Shown here: positions 9,939 through 19,431 of the stretch, in pieces
How positions within the stretch are numbered: position 1 is the stretch's first letter
Layout: each line of letters opens with the position of its first letter
Source: Monomorium pharaonis
Taxonomy: Eukaryota > Arthropoda > Insecta > Hymenoptera > Formicidae
Length of the DNA stretch: 64,000 nt
Direction of reading: 5' to 3'
Assembly: GCF_013373865.1 (NCBI RefSeq)
Contig: NC_050474.1
Location: 12,649,045 to 12,713,044 of the forward strand
The notes under the pieces: generated by a model
Told to the model about the DNA's origin: nothing
The model's input: only the letters and a program-made list of their open reading frames with translations
Database searches by the model: none
Position numbers and translations under genes: made by a program

Positions 9939-12536
9939 TTAGGCCTCAATAAACGGTTTCAGACGGTTTACGTGTACGCGCGTCGTTGTCCTCCCCCGCT
10001 TTATTGTATAATTTATGTTAGAATGTTTTTCGGTTACCGTATACGGTCCGGTCCATTGCGCGTCGAGTTTTTTCGATCTTCCGCGTCGGAGCGTTTCGTC
10101 GTAAAGTAATACTTTTTCGCCGACTTTAAATCTTATTTCTTTTGTCTTTTTATCGTACTGCGTCTTGGCCTTGGCCTTTTCGTCTTTTATATTTTTGCGT
10201 GCGACACGATTAGTGGCTCTTAATCTTTCCCGTAATTCCTGCGCGTAATCGTCGTAGTTGTAGGTAGGTTTAGGCGGTTTTGTCAGGGCCGTCGGCAGTT
10301 CTGCCTGTCGACCGTAGATTAATTCAAACGGTGTATACCCTGTCGCCGTATGAGGCGTTGTATTATACGTGTGCATCGCGTACGGGATCCATTCGTCCCA
10401 ATCGGTTTGGTCCTTATTTATATAATGTCGCAGGTATTCTGCTAAGGTCCGATGTGATCGCTCGAGGATACCATTGCTTTCGGGATGATATGCGGTAGTC
10501 TGAATTTGATTTATCTTCAGTAGCTTGCACGTATTCTTGAAAATTTCGCTCAGGAAGTTAGTGCCTTGGTCTGTCAGTACGTATTCTGGCGTTCCGTATT
10601 CCAGGACGATTTTCGTGACAAATTCTTTGCTCACAGTATTTGCTTCCTGGTTCGGTATAGGTATTGCCTTACTAAATTTTGTAAGATGGTCTTGGAATGT
10701 CAGTAGGTACCGATTTTCATTTTTCGTTATTGTTAGTGGTCCCACTATATCCAGTGCACATTTTTCGAAAGGTCGGCTAGGCGTGTCTGTGACGACAAGA
10801 GGGGCTTTTATTCTCCGAGAAAGTTTATTTTTCTGACAAAGCTCACATTTTTTAATGTATCGCTCTACATCGGCCGTTAATCCGGGCCAATTATGTGTCA
10901 ATCGTATTCTTTTTATTGTTCTCTCAATTCCTTGGTGCCCTCCCGTAGGTGCATCATGATATTCGTATAGAATTTGTTTTTTCTTTTCTTCTGTGTACGC
11001 TGGTTCGCATACGTTGTCTTCTTCCTTTTCATCTTCTGTAGATGCACGTGCGTATTCGCCGTCTTCGTCTAGTGTGAGGATTCTATCAGCTGCTTTGGTA
11101 ACGTGAGCTTCCCGCTTCACGTTGCGACTTAGCGCGTCGGCGTTCGCGTTCGCTCGACCGGCCTTATGAATAATTTCATAGTCATATTCCTCCAGTTTTA
11201 ATCGCCATCGGATCAATCTTGATCCGGGGTCATTTACGTTAAATAACCATATAAGGGGTTTGTGGTCAGTTACGATTTTGAATTTTGTCCCATAGACATA
11301 TGGCCGAAAGTGTTTTACAGCCCATACTATTGCAAGTAATTCTTTCTCTGTCGTGCTGTAGTTTTGCTCGGCGCGGTTTAATATTCTGCTCGCGTAAGCA
11401 ATGGGACGGTCTTTTCCTATCGGTCCCTGTGACAGTACGGCTCCTATTGCATAATCTGAGGCGTCGGTAGTCACGTTGAATTCTTTTGTAAAATCTGGGT
11501 ATTGAAGTACGGGCGCCGTAGTTAATTTTTCTTTTAATGTGTTGAAAGCTATTTGCTGTTCGGCAGTCCACGCGAATGTTTCCGTCTTTTTTGTTAGTTT
11601 TGTTAATGGTTTCGCGATCTTGGAAAAATTGCTGATAAATTTTCTGTAATATCCGGCCAGGCCTATAAATGATTGGATATCTTTGACCTTTTTGGGCTCC
11701 GGAAAATCTTCTATAGCTTGCAATTTTGCCGGGTCGGGCGATATTCCATTTTCGGAAATTACGTGTCCTAGGTAATTTACTTCCTTGCGCAGGAATTCGC
11801 ACTTGTCCGGTTGCAACTTTAAGTTCGCTTCTCGTAGGCGTTGCAATACTTCTGTTAGGCGTTTATTATGGTCGCTTAAACTCGATCCGTATATCACTAT
11901 GTCATCGAGATATACTAGGCATCTGAGTCCTTGAATTCCCATGAGTACCGAGTTCATCAGCCTCTGGAATGTGGCTGGCGCATTTTTTAATCCAAAGGGC
12001 ATCCGATTATATTCATAATGTCCGTATGGTGTCGAGAACGCTGTCTTTTGTTTATCTGGCTCAGCCATCGGTATCTGATGATACCCCGACGCTAAGTCTA
12101 GCGTCGAAAAATATTTGGCGTTTCCCAGCTGATCTAATATTTCCTCAATATTGGGTAGGGGAAAAGAATCGCCAATTGTTAGATCATTTAGTTTTCGGAA
12201 GTCGATCACGATTCGGAGCTTCGGTTTTCCAGACGAGTCGGCCTTTTTGGGTACCACTAGCAGTGGCGCATTCCATTGGCTCGTGCTGGCTTTGATAATG
12301 CTATCATGCAGCATTTGTTTTATCTGTGTATTCACCTCTTCCTTATGCCTTGCGGGGAGGCGATACGGCCGTACGTTGACCGGCGATGAGTCGGCTTGTG
12401 TACGTATCTCGTGTTTCACTGCTGCAGTGCATGTCAGTGGTTCTCCACTGAGGTGGAAGGTATCTTGGTATTCTTCGCATATCCGTGTGAGTGCCTGTCG
12501 TTCTTCCGAATTGAGATGCTGGGTACGCAATGTTTG
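9939..12536 (-). CDS. pol: Pol: reverse transcriptase, RNase H, integrase
   Basis: The reading frame runs about 865 codons directly after the gag-pro stop, in the same frame. Counting from the TTG at 12530, RT has Asp145 in FSTLDLASGYHQ and YLDD at 207-210. RNase H shows TTDAS (D356), E396 region and VTDHKPL (D422). Integrase has a zinc motif H525/H532/C562/C565 and the triad D594, D654, E690 with D35E spacing. The C-terminal part ends in a GPY-like block (WTGPYTV). All catalytic residues are present. There is no ATG at the 5' end; translation most likely comes from read-through of the UGA at 12537-12539. Confidence 0.93.
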   Translation of the reverse strand, partial: QTLRTQHLNSEERQALTRICEEYQDTFHLSGEPLTCTAAVKHEIRTQADSSPVNVRPYRLPARHKEEVNTQIKQMLHDSIIKASTSQWNAPLLVVPKKADSSGKPKLRIVIDFRKLNDLTIGDSFPLPNIEEILDQLGNAKYFSTLDLASGYHQIPMAEPDKQKTAFSTPYGHYEYNRMPFGLKNAPATFQRLMNSVLMGIQGLRCLVYLDDIVIYGSSLSDHNKRLTEVLQRLREANLKLQPDKCEFLRKEVNYLGHVISENGISPDPAKLQAIEDFPEPKKVKDIQSFIGLAGYYRKFISNFSKIAKPLTKLTKKTETFAWTAEQQIAFNTLKEKLTTAPVLQYPDFTKEFNVTTDASDYAIGAVLSQGPIGKDRPIAYASRILNRAEQNYSTTEKELLAIVWAVKHFRPYVYGTKFKIVTDHKPLIWLFNVNDPGSRLIRWRLKLEEYDYEIIHKAGRANANADALSRNVKREAHVTKAADRILTLDEDGEYARASTEDEKEEDNVCEPAYTEEKKKQILYEYHDAPTGGHQGIERTIKRIRLTHNWPGLTADVERYIKKCELCQKNKLSRRIKAPLVVTDTPSRPFEKCALDIVGPLTITKNENRYLLTFQDHLTKFSKAIPIPNQEANTVSKEFVTKIVLEYGTPEYVLTDQGTNFLSEIFKNTCKLLKINQIQTTAYHPESNGILERSHRTLAEYLRHYINKDQTDWDEWIPYAMHTYNTTPHTATGYTPFELIYGRQAELPTALTKPPKPTYNYDDYAQELRERLRATNRVARKNIKDEKAKAKTQYDKKTKEIRFKVGEKVLLYDETLRRGRSKKLDAQWTGPYTVTEKHSNINYTIKRGRTTTRVHVNRLKPFIEA

Positions 12537-12539
12537 TCA
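12531..12539 (-). other. Gag-Pol recoding site: UGA in CAR-NBA context
   Basis: On the minus strand the gag-pro frame ends TGA and is followed in the same frame by CAAACA, then pol. No frameshift is needed. The six bases after the stop fit the CAR-NBA context known to promote stop-codon read-through in tobamovirus-type signals. No tRNA-slippery heptamer is needed or evident. Confidence 0.6.
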
Positions 12540-14954
12540 GATTCGTTTGCTTCGTGGGAGTTTATTCGCGCGTTCCGCCTCGTTGATAACCGCGTATATT
12601 TGATGATCACTTTCGTCGGGATCTTCTATTGTCACGTGCGGCGTGCGTATCTCTACCGGCTTATCTGTGGTATTTATGATGCTGATTACGCATGCAAAAT
12701 TCTTCGGCTTGACCATGCATCGTCCGATATATACGCCGGGCTTAGTTTCCTTCGCCTGGATTACTCCGGGCTGATTTCGGTTAGTGGTTGCTCGGACAAT
12801 AGTCTCGCTGCGCGGTTGTAGAATTATCTTACCGTAAGGTTTTATTTTGAAAGTGACGCCGGCGATGTTCAATTGTTGTTTGTCGTAATCGCAGATCACG
12901 CGGTGATTTTTCATGAAGTCCAGTCCCAGTATTCCATCGTACTCCATGGGGAAGTCATCCTTGACCACGTACATGGTATGTCTTAATACCTGTTCGCCTA
13001 TATTAATGTGGGCTTGCATGCTTCCGATTGTATACATTTTGTGCCCCGTTATTCCCGCAAGGGTGATTTTTTCGGGGGAAATTCGAGTTTTCCCTTTTAA
13101 GTTTTTTACCTTGATGAGTGAAAGGGTTGCGCCCGAATCGAAAAGCATGTTTATTTCTCCTGAGCGCGTTTCTTGTATCGGAAGCGTGATTTGATCTAGG
13201 CCGCTGCTCGGCTGGGCGGCTCGAGTTACTTGCGCGACCTGATACGTCTGAGCGCGCTTATCTTTCTTTCCGGCTGTTTTCCTTTCGTCTTCGCTACTAG
13301 ACTCGGATCCGGAATTCTTCTTTTTACGCGGTTCGATCGCTTTTCTAGGGTTGTTATTTTTATTCCCATTATTTTGTGGTCGAGGAGGGTGATATGGCGT
13401 TTTGTTGCGAGGCCTCCCGTTCAAGTGCCAACACTCGGCTTGTGTATGGCCACGTTTTTTGCAATGCTTGCAGAATTTCTCTACGGCATTTATACGTGTT
13501 TTATCAGGTTGTGGTAGTGCGAACCGGTTCGAGTAACGACTGTTGCGACAGTCTTTTCCGTGGTGTCCTAACTTTCCGCACTTTCGACATTGTAGCTTAT
13601 TTTTGTAATTATCTGCGGCCGGCATATAATATTTTGGTTTCGGGCGGGAAACTGTTGTTCCCTTTATCCGTTCTTCTGCGGTCGCGGCCGCTATCGCATC
13701 CTGCAACGTTGCATATCCTCGCGATCTGACTACGGCTTTTGTGTCGTCGTTTAGCCCTATTTGATAATTCTCAAGCGCCTGTTGTTGTAGGATATCTAAT
13801 ATCGCGCGTTTATTTTCCGTTGTGTAATGTTGTCGACCCTCTATCATGGACTCATACAGATCCATTGTTAATTTGTCGGCTCTAAGTCCGTAGGTCCGTG
13901 CATTTTCTCCGGTTCTTTGTTTGAGAGTATTAAATTCAATTTGCAAATGTGTGGTGCTCTTTTTACTCACGTAGCACGCTTCTAATTCCTGTCTTAGTTG
14001 TTCAAAATTGCGAATCTTTCGCGTTTGGAAATCCAACATTGCGCGCCCTTTCAACTTGGTGCATAGGATAGCTCCTAACAGAGTTACCTCATCGTTCGGA
14101 TCGATGTTTTCGACCGCATATGTCATGGCGCTTAGAAACTCTTGTAGTTTACTTGCATTCCCGTCGAATTCAGGGATCATGCAGCGCGCTTCTTTTAACG
14201 GTAGGGACCCGCGACCTCGCTGGTGGCGAACATCATCGTGATCTACGTAGGTTGTGTCTCTCCTACTGAGTCGCGATGGTCGATAGTCGTGAATGCGCTG
14301 AGTGTGTACTTGCGTTTCCCGTACGGCGTCTATGTCCGTTTGTAACCGACGTAATTCTTGAATCACCGCGCGCAGAGTGTCTCGGACTTCATTGTCTCTC
14401 TCTTGCGCTACGTTTGGCGGTGCTGCTCGTGCAACTGGGTTTTCGCGGATTTCATGGTGTATTTCTTGAAGTTCCCGCTCTGCGTCGGCTATGAAATGTT
14501 GAGCCTCTGATGGTTGAGTTCCCGAGGGTTGAGCTTGTTCGTTGGTACTCATTTCGTATCTCTCGAAAATTTCTTCAGGGTTAAAGATATCGGAATCGTA
14601 CGAGGTCAGCGAAAATTCACCTCGTGAAGATACGCGGCTCGGAGTGCGACTAACGTACGGTCTCGTCCGTCTGTCCACGCGGTCTCGTCTTGTCACGTCA
14701 ACTGCGTCGGTGGAAAATAAACTGGCGTCGAGGGCCCCGAAAGGAAATTCTCGCTCACGTATGACGTGCTCGGGTAGCTCGCTATCGCCGTCTAGGAGAC
14801 GCCCTAAGACCCTGCGATCGTTATCTCGATCCTCACGGAGGGCCTGTGCCGCTCGCCACGCTAGTTCTAACTCGCGATAGTGTATGGATCGCGCCGCCGC
14901 TCTACTGAATAGCCACGATTCGTTTCTTATCGGTGTGCTATTGTCGTCGGACAT
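12537..14954 (-). CDS. gag: Gag-protease polyprotein (805 aa)
   Basis: Starts at an ATG (14954-14952) and ends at the TGA 12537-12539. Residues 1-250 are rich in Arg/Glu. 250-430 look like a capsid region with a conserved LQ-EF-NTLKQ area. Two CCHC zinc knuckles follow at C456-C469 and C495-C508 (both CX2CX4HX4C). A Lys/Ser linker leads to a retropepsin-type protease with DSGAT (606-610) and ILGLDF (675-680). Protease is thus part of the Gag frame, upstream of the stop. The 5' leader of about 410 nt separates the ATG from the LTR. Confidence 0.9.
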   Translation of the reverse strand: MSDDNSTPIRNESWLFSRAAARSIHYRELELAWRAAQALREDRDNDRRVLGRLLDGDSELPEHVIREREFPFGALDASLFSTDAVDVTRRDRVDRRTRPYVSRTPSRVSSRGEFSLTSYDSDIFNPEEIFERYEMSTNEQAQPSGTQPSEAQHFIADAERELQEIHHEIRENPVARAAPPNVAQERDNEVRDTLRAVIQELRRLQTDIDAVRETQVHTQRIHDYRPSRLSRRDTTYVDHDDVRHQRGRGSLPLKEARCMIPEFDGNASKLQEFLSAMTYAVENIDPNDEVTLLGAILCTKLKGRAMLDFQTRKIRNFEQLRQELEACYVSKKSTTHLQIEFNTLKQRTGENARTYGLRADKLTMDLYESMIEGRQHYTTENKRAILDILQQQALENYQIGLNDDTKAVVRSRGYATLQDAIAAATAEERIKGTTVSRPKPKYYMPAADNYKNKLQCRKCGKLGHHGKDCRNSRYSNRFALPQPDKTRINAVEKFCKHCKKRGHTQAECWHLNGRPRNKTPYHPPRPQNNGNKNNNPRKAIEPRKKKNSGSESSSEDERKTAGKKDKRAQTYQVAQVTRAAQPSSGLDQITLPIQETRSGEINMLFDSGATLSLIKVKNLKGKTRISPEKITLAGITGHKMYTIGSMQAHINIGEQVLRHTMYVVKDDFPMEYDGILGLDFMKNHRVICDYDKQQLNIAGVTFKIKPYGKIILQPRSETIVRATTNRNQPGVIQAKETKPGVYIGRCMVKPKNFACVISIINTTDKPVEIRTPHVTIEDPDESDHQIYAVINEAERANKLPRSKRI

Positions 14955-15366
14955 TCGCTATCGTTAGTACGCGTTTCGGTAATAGTGTTACCGGGGGCCT
15001 AATCAATTCGGGTTCGCGTGTCGTTTTTATTACAAGGTTTTTGGTATACAAAATAATTTCGTGGACTTACATTACCGCGATGTATCGCCGCATGTTGTCC
15101 GTCGCTCAGCTGCTTGTGGCTGGTGCGTCACGTTGCGGTAGGTCGGTGTCGTCTTAGATAACACTGCTATCGCTGTTGTCCGATGCTATCTTCCTTCCTT
15201 GTCTCGGAGAATCAGCAGGTCGGCTTCGTTGCGCCTCGGGTGAATTTGTCGCCCTGGCTTTAATGTTTCTCTTCGGCGGTTTTCCTCTGTGCGCTGAGTC
15301 CGTTAGGGAGCGTTTTTTCTCTTTTCGGTATTTTTTCGGCAGTGAATCCCACCGCTGCCACCAATT
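14955..15366 (-). promoter_or_regulatory. ERV leader with env splice donor
   Basis: Untranslated leader between primer site and gag. On the minus strand a consensus donor, AAT|GTAAGT, lies with its GT at 15070-15069. An ATG at 15093-15091 starts a 23-nt mini-exon before the donor. That mini-exon is phase-compatible with the env acceptor at 8835/8834, so splicing a 6,236-nt intron would give env a short basic-hydrophobic N-terminus typical of a signal peptide. This is inference from sequence only. Confidence 0.6.
15344..15363 (-). promoter_or_regulatory. Primer binding site, tRNA-Leu type
   Basis: The plus strand here reads as the last 20 nt of a mature tRNA including CCA, three bases from the 5' LTR. 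The segment GAATCCCACCGCTGCCA matches the 3' end I know from eukaryotic tRNA-Leu genes of the AAG/UAG type. The minus strand is the complementary primer site. Confidence 0.75.
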
Positions 15367-15898
15367 TGTTGTATCCCTGGTCTCGGGATACAGTGCGGGA
15401 CCGCTGCCGATGACTCCTCGGGATCAGGTTTCCAAGAGATAACGCCGAGAGTTAATAATAAGAGATATATATTTATTCTTCCTGTACAGTTTTCGTTAGC
15501 GAACCCGAAAGATGAGTTACTTCGTCTAGTTTGTAGTTTCGACGAGCGACATATACTCGTCGCTATTATTATTGATTATGAGCCCACTCGTTCTCTTTCC
15601 GCGGTCTTTATATACTCAGCCTTTCGGCTTGTTACCAAGGGGTGTCACTCGCGGTCACGGGCCTTTGGCCCGTGCACTAGCTTAGCCAGCAATTGCTAGC
15701 TAGGCGCATTCCACCGGAAATCAGGAGATTTCGGGTGGCAAAATGAGTAACCGGATATGTAGCTCGGTGTGATGTCCGGTGTGAAGGCCGGTGCGATGCC
15801 CGGTAGCAAGGCCGGACGGTGTCGTCGCGCGAGGTGTCACTTGACACCCTTCTCGTTATTACAAGTAGAGTTTGTGTGAGTGTCGCGCACTCACAACA
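15367..15898 (-). repeat. 5' LTR of the ERV (532 bp)
   Basis: By eye the same in length and sequence as 5431-5962. As the upstream LTR it supplies the promoter: TATATAAA on the minus strand at 15614-15607, with likely transcription start about 30 nt further on in the ctcata segment. AATAAA is at 15477-15472. Confidence 0.92.
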
Positions 15899-16739
15899 AC
15901 TTATATTATCTTTATTATCAGAGCGTGCTACGTGCATATAGTGTAAATAATACAATTATGCAAATAGTTATTGCAGTTTATGTTTTATATTTTTCTCTTG
16001 ATATTATATATTTCGTTATATTGTATTTGCAGTTTTAAATGTTAAAAAATATTTTGCTTCATATTAAGTTATATTCGCATTTGTAACAATGAAAATGTAC
16101 GTAGGCACATACGTATAGATATGCTACTTTTGTTATATATATGCATTTATGCTTTATATCGTGTAATACATTGCGTATTATATAATTAAGATTAATCCAT
16201 TTTTATGTTTTAATATCAAAATATACGCAGAAAAGGCAGTTATTGGGTGTGACGCGACTAAAGAAATAACGCAACACTACTTCTAGCGTGGCACTTATAG
16301 CGCGAAATTACTATTTCGTTTTGCTAATAATTGAGAATGATGGAACCCATATGTTAATATATATGGGTGGATTCGGCTTTTAATGCTCTTTAATTTTTGT
16401 CTTTACAAAATTTTTAAAATGTTGAAAAAAGGGGGTAAGGCTGGGATAAATTAAAAAATTTGAAATTTTTAAAAAATATAAATATACTATTGTAAAGAGT
16501 GTAAAATGCCATAAAACTTTTGTATAGAACATTTTTTCATAAACCTTATATTTTCAAAAATATTCGCAAAAAACGAAAAAATGCGTTATTTTCGAGGGGT
16601 GGTTTCAACCCCTAAACGTCGAGATACGCAGATAAAAGAAAATATGGGTTTAATATTTTTTTATGTTCTACAACATATCCAAAGCTCATTAAAATCGGTG
16701 AGGGACAGTTCTGTCCGTTCCCTTGTAAGATTAGAACAG

Positions 16740-17038
16740 AGAGAGTAACGGAGAGGGATTGTGATATTCTAAGGGAACAATCCTGAGAAAAAATAAAAAA
16801 TTTCAAACAATATAATATATGTATAAATTTATAAAAGTATATTTTTATATATTTATAAAAGTATTTATAAGAGTAAAATATTATTTATACATAAACCATT
16901 ATTTATATGTAAAAGTATAAAAAGTATATAAAAAGTATAAAAAAGTATTAAAAAATATATAAAAAGTATAAAAAGTATAATAAAAATGTAATAAAAATAA
17001 TAATTATAAAAAGGTAATAAAAGTAATTATAATAAAAG
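16740..17038. repeat. AT-rich simple tandem repeat
   Basis: From about 16800 to 17035 the sequence is a degenerate array of aaaagtata / tataaaaagtat units. No coding potential. Confidence 0.6.
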
Positions 17039-17791
17039 TCACTCCCAGATTTCCCGATTGTTATCAATTATCGGCTCCATATCAAATAATCTTCTTAAAT
17101 CCCATACGTCAACGTTGGGATCGGGATGTTGTCTATACGCATCTTCCATATTTTGGTTATTTCGCCATTGATCCGTTTGGCGGAAATATCGCCTTCATCG
17201 AGTTGCGGCGATGTTAATGAATCCAGATATACGGATTTCGTCGAATCCAAAATATGGCTGAAAAAAAGACGTTTTTAATTTAATCATGCTGTACTCGAGC
17301 TGTATCCAAAACAAATTTTGTATAGTTGCATCCAAAAACAAATATTATATACCTGCTGACCAACGAGCCTACGTATTGATACTATATTATTCAGCCAAAT
17401 AATTGATGTATGGCTCGATAGCACCCTGACATATGTACGGCCGTAAACGGCCGTAGTCGTTCCGTGAGGGATGTCACCAACGTATACGTACTAAAAATTA
17501 AGAAATGATATTGCGTTAAGTCAAAAAGATTTACTTGAATAAGGATTTATTTTATATAGAGAGAAAATGATATTCATGTTATTTAAGAATTACAATAATT
17601 TTCTTGAACGGAAAGGAAAAAGTGTTGAATAGAAAATAATACTTGCAGTATTGAAATAAAACTATAATATTTTTAATTTAAGAAGAATATATTGCTTATA
17701 TGAAACAATGATTAATTTGAATATAATTTTCAATTTGAGAGTGATCTTTTCATGTACTTACAACTGGATATTCAATCCTAATTCTGTGCAT
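17039..17791 (-). pseudogene. Three-exon orphan gene with one internal TGA
   Basis: The ATG at 17791-17789 opens exon 1 (17791-17762), followed by a GTAAGT donor. Exon 2 (17490-17353) lies between AATTTTTAG and a CAG|GTATA donor and is 138 nt, open only in phase 0. Exon 3 begins at 17257 after TTTTTTTCAG. All junctions are phase 0. Exon 3 meets TGA at 17195-17197, then stays open in the same frame for 51 more codons to a final stop at 17039-17041. Before the TGA the protein has 76 residues, rich in Val/Tyr/Ile; with the second part it would be about 127. The TGA may be a CGA-to-TGA change. An in-frame stop precedes the ATG. I recognise no domain. It lies beside the Polinton and could be its cargo or a separate gene. 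Confidence 0.5.
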
Positions 17792-18855
17792 TATATTGAT
17801 TGTAATCACTTATAAACGCGAGACACTGTGAAGATCGAATTGACGTTGGCGTTGCGGAGCTTCACTAACGTTGAGGAGCAGACTCTCATCATTATATACT
17901 GAAGAAGTACGTGACTCTCACTTGAGAAATAAATTTGAAAAAAATTCTCAGCCATGTTAGCTTCGTAGAATTTTTATCTGCGCTTACCATGTCTAACAAG
18001 AACTAAAACGTATGTGATTTATCAGCAAAATTGTCTTATATGATGTTGTCTCGGTCAATGTCTCGGTCAACGTCTCTGTCGAAGTAAAGCAATGTTTTAA
18101 AGCAACACCATAAAGAGCATATTAAATGTATTATATTGAATCATATACATCAAACTGCATCAAACTGCACCATCGAACCACATTGTACATTTGTTGAACC
18201 ACAATTGAACCGCTATCAAACCGTATTATACGTCAATAGAACAGCATCATACAGCTATCGAACTGCATCACTAGAATTGAACCACATCAGCCGAACACAT
18301 CTATCAAATCACAATTAAAACATCGCTTAAAAAATAAAATTTGAAAAGCATGTTCTCAGCCACGTCAGCTTCGTAGAATTTTTATCTGCGCTCACCGTTG
18401 TCTAACAAAACGTACGTGATTTATCAACGAGACCGTCTTATATAATGTCTCGGTCAACGTCTCGGTCAACGCCTCGGTCAACGTCTCGATCGAAATAAAG
18501 AACTGCTATCGAACCACTATTCAACCATTATCAAACCACATCATACAGATAAAGAACTGCTATCAAACCGCATCATATAGCTATCGATCCACTATTAAAC
18601 CGCTATTGAACCACTATCAAACTGCATCATACAGCTATCAAACTGCATTATACAGCTATTAAACCGCTATCAAACTGGATTAGACAGCTATCAAACTGCA
18701 TTGTACAGCTATTAAACCGCTATCAAACTGCATCATATAGCTACCGAACCGCATCGTCCAGCTATCGAACCGTTATCAAACTGCATCATACATCTATATA
18801 TCTTATATGTACAGGAAAAGGTAGAAATAAACATTTTATTGCGTTTTATTTTTCT
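17792..18855. repeat. Minisatellite and direct-repeat block at Polinton left edge
   Basis: Two direct copies of about 140 bp (17946-18085 and 18352-18500) share gtagaatttttatctgcgc, and each ends in an array of the 12-mer GTCTCGGTCAAC (2-3 units, then 4). From 18150 to 18790 the DNA is a degenerate array built of aaactgcatcatacagctatc and aaccgctatc units. Short open frames here reflect the repeats. It may be the decayed terminal region of the Polinton, but no matching inverted copy was found on the right. Confidence 0.5.
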
Positions 18856-19380
18856 TTATTTCGAAAAAATTTTGCAATTATTTTGGTGTTGCGACCACCA
18901 GTTAAATATTTTAAATACATTTTGTAAAGCACAATTCTTAACATGTTTTTCACATCGTATAGTATTAATAACATCTAGATTATTCAAAGATTCAATGTCT
19001 TTGTAAGCTGCATCCAATGTCTTGATATATATCCCATCACCGACATCGAGCATGTTCGTCAACCTTTCTCGTTTCTGAAGTTCCTTAACGTATACGGTAG
19101 TATTGCTGTCATCCGTATTACACACAGTAGATGTAATCAGATGTTTCGCCATGCTGTACGGTATCATCCCGTCCTTCCATCGCAATTCATAATGATAGGC
19201 AATCAACCAAAAGCGCAAGACTTGTCGGATTTTGTAAGAACACGCCATGGCATTGAGCTAGCAAAAATCTAATGCGTGAGAACGACTCTTTTTCTCAGTA
19301 CCGCCACTTTCTTTACGACAAATTTTTTATTGACAATAAATCCTTGCAAATCCACAAATGTCGGTACGATAATGATGACT
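18856..19380 (-). pseudogene. Conserved Polinton-linked protein, broken
   Basis: The downstream part (ATG at 19248, 130 codons) is open and ends near 18856. Upstream, another frame from about 19380 reads PTFVDLQGF and continues to a stop close to 19260, so the original gene spanned both and is broken by frameshift. I associate FVDLQGF and the HVKNCALQNVFKIFNWW tail with an uncharacterised protein family found beside insect mobile elements. The acidic-Gln motif could be part of an RNase H-fold nuclease, but that is a guess. It is leftward, downstream of the capsid gene. Confidence 0.55.
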
Positions 19381-19431
19381 TTTCAAGACTGTATTTTAAC
19401 GTCAAATATCTCAGATTTTATTAGTTTGATG

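Larger units (their letters stand above)
5431..15898 (-). mobile_element. Complete Gypsy/errantivirus-type endogenous retrovirus
   Basis: This is a 10,468-bp element in minus orientation with two 532-bp LTRs, a 4-bp ACTT target duplication (5427-5430, 15899-15902), a tRNA primer site, a polypurine tract, gag-protease, pol and env. Domain order PR-RT-RNase H-IN places it in Ty3/Gypsy. The env gene with a baculovirus F-like fusion region and a C-terminal membrane anchor points to the insect errantivirus group. Unusual additions are a Cys-rich frame after env and an acidic frame on the opposite strand. All large frames are open and I see no difference between the LTRs, so the insertion looks recent and possibly still competent. 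Confidence 0.9.
4546..16726. mobile_element. Long-TIR DNA transposon, host of the ERV insertion
   Basis: The arms 4546-5125 and 16135-16726 are near-identical reverse complements of about 580 bp, both starting ACAAGGGAACGGACAGAACT at the outer end. Without the inserted retrovirus the element would be about 1.7 kb, with a short unrelated centre. No transposase was seen, so it is a non-autonomous long-TIR element. No clear target duplication flanks it. A third, single-arm copy lies at 51745-52612. Confidence 0.7.

Noticed and set aside
11266..11802. 178-codon frame overlapping pol on the same strand
   Set aside because: It lies entirely inside the intact pol gene in another phase, with no independent start or conserved motif.
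12151..12821. Plus-strand frames of 140-150 codons opposite gag-pol
   Set aside because: They are codon-structure shadows of the gag and pol genes. Unlike the frame at 9219-9710 they fully overlap strong coding sequence.
15344..15363. Possible tRNA gene end
   Set aside because: Only the last 20 nt of a tRNA-like sequence are present, next to an LTR; this is a retroviral primer site. No complete tRNA gene was found in the window.
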